From NCBI GenBank assembly GCA_030037055.1, contig JASHRZ010000059.1, positions 1 to 6,384 on the forward strand: a DNA stretch of 6,384 nt. Reading direction: 5' to 3'. Each line of letters starts with the position of its first letter. Within the stretch, counting starts at the first letter, position 1. The notes under the pieces are model-generated. The model was given only the letters and a program-made list of their open reading frames with translations. It made no database searches and was not told where the DNA came from. Positions 1-5,584 of the stretch are shown one piece after another. The DNA comes from Alphaproteobacteria bacterium (GTDB lineage: Bacteria > Pseudomonadota > Alphaproteobacteria > ATCC43930 > CGMCC-115725). The translations under genes and the position numbers were made by a program.

Positions 1-775
1 CATCCTGTCGCTGGTGCGCGCGCTCGGCCGGCATCTCGAGACCGGCGCGCTCGACGAGCTCACCCTCACCACCAATGGCAGCCAGCTCGCGCGCTATGCT
101 GGCGAGCTCAAGGCCGCCGGCATGCGGCGCATCAACGTGTCGCTCGACACGCTGGATGCCGCGAAATTCACCGCCATCACCCGCTGGGGCAAGCTCGGCG
201 CAGTGCTGGAAGGTCTTGATGCCGCCAAGCGCGCCGGGCTCGAGGTCAAGATCAACGCGGTGGCGCTGCGCGGCGTCAATGACGACGAGTTCAACCGGCT
301 GGTGCGCTGGTGCGGCGAGCAGGGCTTCGACCTGGTCTTCATCGAGGTCATGCCGATGGGCGAGATCGGCGCCGACGCCCGGCTCGACCAGTATCTGCCG
401 CTCTCCATGGTGCGCGCGGCGCTGCAGCGCAAATGGACGCTCGATGAGACGGACTACCGCACCGGGGGGCCGGCGCGCTATTACGTCGTGCGCGAGACCG
501 GGCGGCGGATCGGCATGGTCACGCCGCTCACGCATAATTTCTGCGAGACCTGCAACCGCGTGCGGCTGACCTGCACCGGCACGCTGTTCATGTGCCTCGG
601 CCAGGAGGACGCGGCCGATCTGCGCGCGCCGCTCCGCTTCTGCGAGAGCGACGAGCCGCTCGAGCAGGCAATCCACGAGGCGATCGCCCGCAAGCCCCGG
701 GGTCACGATTTCGTGATCGATCGCCGCCACAACCGGCCGGTGGTGGCCCGGCATATGAGTGTCACGGGCGGGTGA
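1..775 (+). CDS. moaA: GTP 3',8-cyclase MoaA, C-terminal part (5' end outside window)
   Basis: MoaA is the cytoplasmic radical-SAM enzyme that, with MoaC, converts GTP to cyclic pyranopterin monophosphate, the first step of molybdenum cofactor synthesis. The first complete codon is at position 2, and 257 residues are visible before the TGA at 773-775. The family is usually about 330-345 residues, so roughly 80 residues are missing, including the N-terminal CxxxCxxC radical-SAM cluster. Visible landmarks are LTLTTNGSQL near the start, INVSLDTLD (TIM-barrel core), FIEVMPMGE, and the C-terminal second 4Fe-4S site CxxCx13C with cysteine codons at 542, 551 and 593. The NRVRL stretch between them carries the conserved arginines near the GTP site. 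The protein ends in the conserved Gly-Gly tail (MSVTGG), which is needed for activity in characterised MoaA. A GTG at 14 is in frame but is internal to the protein, not its start. nadK follows after 31 bp on the same strand. Confidence 0.97.
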   Translation, partial: ILSLVRALGRHLETGALDELTLTTNGSQLARYAGELKAAGMRRINVSLDTLDAAKFTAITRWGKLGAVLEGLDAAKRAGLEVKINAVALRGVNDDEFNRLVRWCGEQGFDLVFIEVMPMGEIGADARLDQYLPLSMVRAALQRKWTLDETDYRTGGPARYYVVRETGRRIGMVTPLTHNFCETCNRVRLTCTGTLFMCLGQEDAADLRAPLRFCESDEPLEQAIHEAIARKPRGHDFVIDRRHNRPVVARHMSVTGG

Positions 776-806
776 GCATCGCCGCTCTTCCTGCCGCCGG
801 GCCGCG

Positions 807-1577
807 GTGAGCGACCTCCCGAGCATAGCCTTCGTGGCGAGCGACGCGCCCCAGGCGCAGCAGGCGCTGGCGGAGCTGTGCGAGCGCTATGCCGACACGC
901 CGCCCGATTCGGCCGAGGTCATCGTCGCGCTGGGCGGCGACGGCTTCATGCTGGAGACCTTGCACCGCTATCTCCAGCGCGGCGTGCCGATCTTCGGCAT
1001 GCATCGCGGCAGCGTCGGCTTTCTCATGAACAATTACGGCCCGGAAGGCCTGCGCGAGCGCATCGCGCGCGCCTCGCCAGTGCGCATCCATCCCTTGCAG
1101 ATGCGCGCGGGCGACATGCGCGGCCGGGAGCATGAAGGGCTCGCCTTCAACGAGGTCTCCTTGCTGCGCGAGACGCGCCAGACCGCCAAGATCAGGGTCA
1201 CGGTCGACGAGGTCGTCCGGGTCGAGGAGCTCGCTGCCGACGGCATCCTGGTCGCGACGCCGGTCGGCAGCACCGCCTACAATTTCTCCGCCCACGGCCC
1301 GATCATTCCGCTGGGCGCCGGCGTGCTGGCGCTGACCCCGATCAGCGCCTTCCGCCCGCGGCGCTGGCGCGGTGCGCTGCTGCCGCATACCGCCGAGGTG
1401 CGCTTCGACGTCATCGAGGCGGAGAAGCGCCCGGTGAGCGCGGTCGCCGATTACACCGAGGTGCGCGACGTGCTGTCGGTGACGGTGCGCGAGAACCGCG
1501 ACGTCGCGCTCACCATGCTCTTCGACCCCGAGCACAATCTCGAGGAGCGCGTGCTGAAGGAGCAGTTCCTGTCCTGA
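807..1577 (+). CDS. nadK: NAD kinase
   Basis: This cytoplasmic enzyme phosphorylates NAD+ to NADP+ using ATP or polyphosphate and is normally the cell's only source of NADP. From the GTG at 807 it has 256 residues, a usual length for the short alphaproteobacterial type. Motifs in order are the IAFVAS strand (7-12), the GGDG nucleotide/catalytic motif (43-46) in VALGGDGFML, GSVGFLMN (68-75), the Asn-Glu pair N115-E116 in AFNEV, and the glycine-rich block ADGILVATPVGSTAYNFSAH (144-163) that binds NAD. Start choice: the only other upstream in-frame start is a GTG at 759, which would overlap the moaA end by 17 bp and add 16 Arg/Ser-rich residues that do not look like the family. The 807 start puts the first core strand where relatives have it. 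No strong Shine-Dalgarno is visible before either, so translation may be coupled to moaA. The identity is secure and the start less so. Confidence 0.94.
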   Translation: MSDLPSIAFVASDAPQAQQALAELCERYADTPPDSAEVIVALGGDGFMLETLHRYLQRGVPIFGMHRGSVGFLMNNYGPEGLRERIARASPVRIHPLQMRAGDMRGREHEGLAFNEVSLLRETRQTAKIRVTVDEVVRVEELAADGILVATPVGSTAYNFSAHGPIIPLGAGVLALTPISAFRPRRWRGALLPHTAEVRFDVIEAEKRPVSAVADYTEVRDVLSVTVRENRDVALTMLFDPEHNLEERVLKEQFLS

Positions 1578-1617
1578 GCGCGGCCCTGGCGCCTGCCGGG
1601 CTGTCTTATATCGAGTC

Positions 1618-1707
1618 CACCACAAAGACGCGGAGATCACGGAGAAGCGAAAATGGCGCGCTTCGCGCCCAAATATTCTTCTCCGTGTCCTCCGTGCTTC
1701 CATGGTG
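1618..1707. repeat. Palindromic intergenic repeat (REP/MITE-like), about 90 bp
   Basis: Two 30-nt arms, 1618-1647 and 1678-1707, form an imperfect inverted repeat matching at 22 of 30 positions. The inner 10 bp is perfect (CACGGAGAAG at 1638-1647 against CTTCTCCGTG at 1678-1687), and the outer CACCA/TGGTG ends also match. The 30-nt centre holds a nested hairpin, GGCGCG-CTT-CGCGCC, at 1655-1669. The arms are built from iterated CGGAG-type words and are visibly less GC-rich than the neighbouring genes. From memory, repeats with arms of the CACCACAAAGACACGGAG kind are scattered between genes in many unrelated environmental bacteria. I infer that this is one such non-coding element rather than a dedicated regulator. 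No transposase is present and no flanking target duplication is obvious. There is no T-tract after the right arm, so it is not a classical terminator, although the folded transcript could affect the nadK mRNA 3' end. Confidence 0.75.
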
Positions 1708-1787
1708 AAACTCATAGACCATAGCCGTGGCGGCGCTGCGGCTCTGGCGCCGGCCTGCGGCGTCCGCCATAGTATGGGGAAATTCCT

Positions 1788-1793
1788 GAGGGA
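1788..1793 (+). promoter_or_regulatory. Shine-Dalgarno site that decides the argE-like GTG start
   Basis: GAGGGA lies 6 nt upstream of the GTG at 1800. An in-frame TAG at 1770-1772 excludes any longer protein, and no other start codon falls between that stop and 1800. Together these fix the start at GTG 1800 rather than at the internal ATG at 1830. Confidence 0.7.
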
Positions 1794-1799
1794 AGCGCC

Positions 1800-2963
1800 G
1801 TGCCAGGAGCCGTTCTTTCCAGTCGCGACATGATCGGCCGTCTCGTCGCTTTCGACACGACGAGCCGCGAATCCAATCTCGCGCTCATCGCATTCGTGCA
1901 GGAGTATCTCGAGGGCTGGAGCGTCGGCTCCGATCTCGTCTATGACCGCGAGCGGCGCAAGGCCAATCTCTACGCCACCATCGGCCCGGCGGAGAAGAGC
2001 GGCATCCTGCTCTCCGGCCATACCGACGTCGTGCCGGTGGACGGCCAGGTCTGGGACGGCGATCCCTTCGCGCTTGCCGAGAAGGACGGCCGCCTCTACG
2101 GCCGCGGCGCCGCCGATATGAAGAGCTTCATCGCCGTGGCGTTGGCGCTGGTGCCGGAATTCCTCGCACGCCCGCTCAAGACGCCCGTCCATTTCGCCTT
2201 CACCTATGACGAGGAGGCCGGCTGCATCGGCGTGCGCGAGCTGATCGCCGCGCTCAAACAGCGGCCGGTCCGCCCCAGCGCCTGCATCGTCGGCGAGCCG
2301 ACCCTGATGCGGCCGGTGATCGCGCACAAGGGCAAGCACAATCTGCGCTGCCGCGTGCACGGGCTCGAAGCCCATTCGGCGCTGGCGCATGAAGGCGTGA
2401 ACGCGGTCGAGGCCGCCGCCGAGATCGTGGCCTATCTGAAATCCATGGCGCGCCGCAAGCGCGACCAGGGCCCGTTCGACCCGGCCTACGCGCCGCCCTA
2501 CACCACCATCCATACCGGCGTGATCCAGGGCGGCACCGCGCTCAACATCGTGCCACGCGACTGCAGTTTCGATTTCGAGTTCCGCAACATCGCTGCCGAC
2601 GATCCCGCCACGCTGCTCGACGAGGTCAAGCGCTATGCCGCGACGACGCTGCTGCCGGAGATGCAGAGCGTGAGCCCGGCCACGGGCATCGCCTTCGAGG
2701 AGATGAATGCCGTCGACGGGCTCGACATGGCGCCCGATCACGCGCTGGTAAAGCTCGCCCAGTCGCTCACCGGCGCCAACGACACCGGCAAGGTCAGCTT
2801 CTGCGCGGAGGCCGGGCTCTACCAGGAGGCGGAGATCCCGACCGTGATCTGCGGCCCCGGCTCGATCGAGGTGGCGCACAAGCCCAACGAGTACATCGAC
2901 CTCGATCAGGTGCGTCGCTGCGAGAGCTTCATGCGCCGCCTGATCGATCACCTCGAGCGCTAG
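1800..2963 (+). CDS. argE: Acetylornithine deacetylase (ArgE-type M20 metallo-deacylase)
   Basis: ArgE hydrolyses N-acetylornithine to ornithine and acetate in the linear arginine pathway. The 387-residue length is typical. It has the M20 layout of a catalytic domain interrupted by a dimerisation domain (about 175-285). Predicted di-zinc ligands and catalytic residues are H74 and D76 (SGHTDVVPVDG), D106 (GRGAADMK), the general base E138 with E139 (TYDEEAG), E166 (VGEPT), and H360 near the C-terminus (EVAHKPNEYI). The region KANLYATIGP and the tail AHKPNEYI resemble ArgE more than DapE or carboxypeptidase G2, although substrate cannot be proven within this family. Many bacteria that carry argJ also keep ArgE paralogues of unknown substrate, and no other arg gene is in view. 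The start is GTG with a good Shine-Dalgarno site. The next gene, 156 bp on, encodes a second, unrelated N-acyl amino acid hydrolase, which leaves open a role in catabolism rather than arginine synthesis. Confidence 0.88.
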   Translation: MPGAVLSSRDMIGRLVAFDTTSRESNLALIAFVQEYLEGWSVGSDLVYDRERRKANLYATIGPAEKSGILLSGHTDVVPVDGQVWDGDPFALAEKDGRLYGRGAADMKSFIAVALALVPEFLARPLKTPVHFAFTYDEEAGCIGVRELIAALKQRPVRPSACIVGEPTLMRPVIAHKGKHNLRCRVHGLEAHSALAHEGVNAVEAAAEIVAYLKSMARRKRDQGPFDPAYAPPYTTIHTGVIQGGTALNIVPRDCSFDFEFRNIAADDPATLLDEVKRYAATTLLPEMQSVSPATGIAFEEMNAVDGLDMAPDHALVKLAQSLTGANDTGKVSFCAEAGLYQEAEIPTVICGPGSIEVAHKPNEYIDLDQVRRCESFMRRLIDHLER

Positions 2964-3014
2964 CAGGCTGGCGGTCGGAATCAGACATGCCTAAAACCGC
3001 GCGCACGATCATCG

Positions 3015-3101
3015 CCCCCCTCACCGCGGCCCTCTCCGCCCCCTTGGGGCGGAGGGAGAGAGCCGCGGAGCGGCTCTCGCGCAGCGCGAGGGTGAGGCGG
3101 G
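3015..3101. repeat. Multi-hairpin (branched) intergenic repeat
   Basis: An outer stem (3015-3025 with 3091-3101, 10 of 11 positions paired, with CCTCACC/GGTGAGG perfect) encloses inner hairpins. Hairpin A is 3032-3042/3046-3056, 11 bp with one G-T pair and a 3-nt loop. Hairpin B is 3058-3066/3070-3078, a perfect 9 bp with loop GGA. Hairpin C is CTCGCG-CAG-CGCGAG at 3076-3090. B and C share 3076-3078, so they compete. The element fills most of the gap between the two deacylase genes and ends 18 bp before the second start. Its form, a C/T-rich half and a G/A-rich half joined by short hairpins, matches repeats seen between genes in rhizobia and related bacteria (from memory). I infer a REP-family intergenic element. 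It could also attenuate or insulate read-through transcription, but no U-tract is present. Confidence 0.75.
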
Positions 3102-3119
3102 GCCGCGAGTACTAACCCG

Positions 3120-4067
3120 ATGAACGACGACGGCTACGTCATCGAGCTTGCCGCGCCGGACATCGCGGCCTACGCCGGCAATACCGGCATTCCTTACGTC
3201 ACCAGCTTCGACAGCGGGCGGCCGGGCCCGCATGTGCTGGTGAATGCGATCGCGCACGGCAACGAGATCTGCGGCGCCATCGCGCTCGACCGCCTGCTCC
3301 GCGGCGGCGTCAGGCCGGCCGCCGGAAAAGTGACCCTGAGCTTCGCCAATGTCGCGGCCTATCGCCGCTTCGACCCCGCCGACCCCTCGGCCTCGCGCTA
3401 TGTCGACGAGGACTTCAACCGCCTCTGGGACGGCACCACCCTCGACGGCCCGCGCCGGAGCGTGGAGCTGGAGCGCGCCCGAGCGCTCCGCCCGCTCGTC
3501 GCCGCCGTGGATCGGCTGCTCGACCTGCATTCGATGCAGCAGGCGACGGCGCCGCTGATGCTCGCCGGCCTCACCGACAAGTCGCTGGCGCTGGCGCGGC
3601 GGGTCGGCGTGCCGGCAGTCATCGTGCGCGACGCCGGCCACACCGCCGGGCGGCGCATGCGCGATTACGCCGATTTCGACGATCCCGCCTCGCCCAGGAC
3701 GGCGTTGCTGGTCGAATGCGGGCAGCATTGGGAGAAAAGCGCCGCCGCGGTCGCGATCGACACCACCCGGCGCTTTCTCGCCGCCTGCGGCGTTCTGCCG
3801 AGGGCGGAGGCGGAGCGCATCCTCGGCGCGCCCACGCCGCCGCAGCGCGTCATCACCGTCACCGAGGCGGTGACCATGGCCAGCGACCGCTTCACCTTCG
3901 CCGCGGACTATCGCGGCCTCGAGGTCATCGCGCGCGCCGGGACGCCGATCGCGCGCGACGGCGGCCGCGAGATCCGCACGCCTTACGACGATTGCGTCCT
4001 GATCATGCCGTCGCGCCGCCTGCTGCCCGGCCAGACCGCGGTGCGGCTCGGCCGCTTCACCGACTGA
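3120..4067 (+). CDS. Succinylglutamate desuccinylase/aspartoacylase family zinc deacylase
   Basis: This 315-residue protein belongs to the M14-like AstE/AspA group, cytosolic zinc enzymes that remove an acyl group from the alpha-nitrogen of amino acids. Examples are N-succinylglutamate, N-acetylaspartate and, for DoeB, N-acetyl-diaminobutyrate. Visible signatures are the zinc motif HGNE (H46, E49) preceded by the VLVNAIA strand, DEDFNR (96-101, with N100-R101 likely substrate-binding), the third zinc ligand H137 in DLHSMQ, and the catalytic glutamate E199 in LLVECGQHW. The last 80 or so residues are the expected C-terminal beta domain. No signal peptide or membrane segment is seen. An in-frame TGA at 3093-3095 with no start codon after it leaves ATG 3120 as the only possible start, and its Shine-Dalgarno site is weak. 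No astA, astB, astC or astD gene and no ectoine gene is nearby, so the substrate is open. glpK follows after 10 bp, suggesting one transcript. Confidence 0.87.
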   Translation: MNDDGYVIELAAPDIAAYAGNTGIPYVTSFDSGRPGPHVLVNAIAHGNEICGAIALDRLLRGGVRPAAGKVTLSFANVAAYRRFDPADPSASRYVDEDFNRLWDGTTLDGPRRSVELERARALRPLVAAVDRLLDLHSMQQATAPLMLAGLTDKSLALARRVGVPAVIVRDAGHTAGRRMRDYADFDDPASPRTALLVECGQHWEKSAAAVAIDTTRRFLAACGVLPRAEAERILGAPTPPQRVITVTEAVTMASDRFTFAADYRGLEVIARAGTPIARDGGREIRTPYDDCVLIMPSRRLLPGQTAVRLGRFTD

Positions 4068-4069
4068 GG
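4065..4069 (+). promoter_or_regulatory. Shine-Dalgarno of glpK overlapping the upstream stop codon
   Basis: TGAGG lies 8 nt before the glpK ATG, and its TGA is the stop codon of the preceding deacylase gene. This arrangement favours translational coupling of the two genes. A second GAGG at 4072-4075 is too close to the ATG to be the main site. Confidence 0.55.
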
Positions 4070-4077
4070 CCGAGGCA

Positions 4078-5574
4078 ATGGCGAAGCCCCGCCACGCCTA
4101 TATCCTGGCGATCGACCAGGGCACCACCAGCACGCGCGCCATGCTGTTCGACGCCGAGGGCCTGCCCTGCGCCCAGGCGCAGCGCGAGCTCGCGCAGCAC
4201 TACCCGCGACCCGGCTGGGTCGAGCACGATGCGGAGGAGATCTGGCACGCCGCGCTCGACGCGAGCCGCGCCGTGCTCGCGAAGAAATCGCTCGGCGCGC
4301 GCGACGTCGCCGCCATCGGCATCGCCAACCAGCGCGAGACCGCGGTGGTGTGGGAGCGCCGGACTGGCCGGCCGATCGCGCGCGCCGTCGCATGGCAGGA
4401 CCGGCGCACGGCGCAGCGCTGCGCCGAGCTCGCGGCGGCGGGCCATGGCGAGCTTGTGCGCGAGCGCACCGGCCTCGTCATCGATCCCTATTTCTCCGCC
4501 ACCAAGATCGCCTGGCTGCTCGACGACACCGCCGGCGCGCGCGCCGCCGCCGAGCGCGGCGAGCTCGCCTTCGGCACCATCGACTGCTTCCTCCTGTGGC
4601 GGCTCACCGGCGGCGCCGCCCACGCCACCGACGCCACCAACGCGGCGCGCACGCTGCTCTTCGACATCCACCGCCAGCAATGGGACGACGAGCTGCTGGC
4701 GCTCTTCCGCGTGCCGCGGGCGCTGCTGCCGGAGGTGCGCGACAACGCCGCCGATTTCGGCGGCAGCGAAGCGGCGCTTTTCGGTGCGCCGATCGCGATC
4801 GCCGGCATGGCCGGCGACCAGCAGGCGGCGACCATCGGCCAGGCCTGCTTCGCGCCGGGCATGATCAAATCGACCTACGGCACCGGCTGCTTCGCGGTGC
4901 TCAACACCGGCGGCGAGGCGCTCGCCTCGCGTCACCGGCTGCTCACCACCTTGGCCTATCGCCTCGGCGGCCGGCCGACCTATGCGATCGAGGGCTCGAT
5001 CTTCGTTGCCGGCGCGGCGGTGCAGTGGCTGCGCGACGGGCTCGGCCTCTTCGCGCATGCCGAGGAGACCGAAGCGCTGGCGCGCGCCGCCGATCCGGCG
5101 CGGCGCGTCTATGTCGTGCCCGCCTTCACCGGGTTGGGCGCGCCCTATTGGGATGCCGAGGCGCGCGGCGCCATCTTCGGCCTCACCCGCGATGTCGGCC
5201 GCGCCGAGCTGGTGCGCGCGACCCTGGAGGCGGCCTGCTACCAGACCCGCGATCTCATCGAGGCCATGCGGGCCGACGGCGCGGCGCCGGCGAGCCTGCG
5301 CGTCGACGGCGGCATGGTGGTCAACAACTGGTTTGCCCAATGCCTCGCCGACACGCTGAACCTGCCGGTGGAGCGGCCGCGCTTCACCGAGACCACCGTT
5401 CTCGGCGCCGCCGCGCTCGCCGGCCTCGGCGCCGGCGTCTATCCCTCGCTGGAGGCCTTGGCCGGGCGCTGGCGGCGCGACGCCCTCTTCGAGCCGCAGC
5501 GCGACTCCGCCGAGCGCGAGGCAGCCTATGCCGGCTGGCGCGACGCCGTCGCGCGCCTGCGCAGCAAGCGCTGA
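4078..5574 (+). CDS. glpK: Glycerol kinase
   Basis: GlpK phosphorylates glycerol to sn-glycerol 3-phosphate with ATP, the entry step of glycerol catabolism and a feed into phospholipid synthesis. At 498 residues it is close to E. coli GlpK (502) and has the two-domain FGGY/actin-like fold. Landmarks are the phosphate loop IDQGTTSTR (12-20), the glycerol-binding pair R86-E87 in NQRET, Y138 in DPYFSATK, the catalytic base D247 with Q248 in AGMAGDQQA, the ADP-binding loop STYGTGCF (265-272), the second FGGY signature region (about 368-386), and VDGGMVVNNW (409-418). These glycerol-specific residues separate it from xylulose, gluconate and ribulose kinases of the same family. The segment before AGDQQ (FGGSEAALFGAPI) lacks the Gly-x-Arg of the E. 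coli fructose-1,6-bisphosphate site, so that inhibition is probably absent (inference). It lies 10 bp after the deacylase gene and has no glpD, glpF or glpR in view. Confidence 0.97.
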   Translation: MAKPRHAYILAIDQGTTSTRAMLFDAEGLPCAQAQRELAQHYPRPGWVEHDAEEIWHAALDASRAVLAKKSLGARDVAAIGIANQRETAVVWERRTGRPIARAVAWQDRRTAQRCAELAAAGHGELVRERTGLVIDPYFSATKIAWLLDDTAGARAAAERGELAFGTIDCFLLWRLTGGAAHATDATNAARTLLFDIHRQQWDDELLALFRVPRALLPEVRDNAADFGGSEAALFGAPIAIAGMAGDQQAATIGQACFAPGMIKSTYGTGCFAVLNTGGEALASRHRLLTTLAYRLGGRPTYAIEGSIFVAGAAVQWLRDGLGLFAHAEETEALARAADPARRVYVVPAFTGLGAPYWDAEARGAIFGLTRDVGRAELVRATLEAACYQTRDLIEAMRADGAAPASLRVDGGMVVNNWFAQCLADTLNLPVERPRFTETTVLGAAALAGLGAGVYPSLEALAGRWRRDALFEPQRDSAEREAAYAGWRDAVARLRSKR

Positions 5575-5584
5575 CGCTCAGCGC
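5568..5584. terminator. Hairpin spanning both convergent stop codons; possible two-way terminator
   Basis: GCGCTGA-CGC-TCAGCGC is a perfect 7-bp stem with a 3-nt loop. The left arm ends with the glpK TGA and the right arm begins with the complement of the glycosyltransferase TGA. A second perfect 7-bp stem with a 3-nt loop sits just upstream inside glpK (5538-5544/5548-5554). Neither is followed by a T-tract on either strand, so factor-independent termination is uncertain. With 3 bp between the genes, no other terminator site is available here. Confidence 0.4.

Noticed and set aside
1578..1617. Factor-independent terminator directly after nadK
   Set aside because: The GC-rich stretch gives only short, imperfect stems, and no proper T-tract follows.
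1653..1724. A 23-codon ATG open frame between nadK and the argE-like gene
   Set aside because: It lies across the loop and right arm of the palindromic repeat, has no ribosome-binding site, and its sequence is dictated by the repeat.
1741..1787. Possible sigma-70 promoter (TAGTAT near 1770) before the argE-like gene
   Set aside because: A -10-like hexamer exists, but no -35-like hexamer sits at a normal 16-18 bp spacing, so it is too weak to annotate.
762..2951. A 729-residue open frame on the minus strand across nadK, the intergenic gap and the argE-like gene
   Set aside because: It runs antisense to two well-supported genes and through the palindromic repeat. Its translation is low-complexity (Ala, Arg, Gly, His, Asp) with no family motif. 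Very high GC content commonly leaves such antisense frames open.
3021..3728. Minus-strand open frame antisense to the aspartoacylase-family gene
   Set aside because: It is a shadow of a plus-strand gene with intact zinc and catalytic residues, and it begins inside that gene and ends in the hairpin repeat.
4057..5340. Long minus-strand open frame antisense to glpK
   Set aside because: The composition is an Ala/Arg/Gly-rich shadow with no recognisable domain. glpK on the plus strand has every catalytic motif and an intact length.
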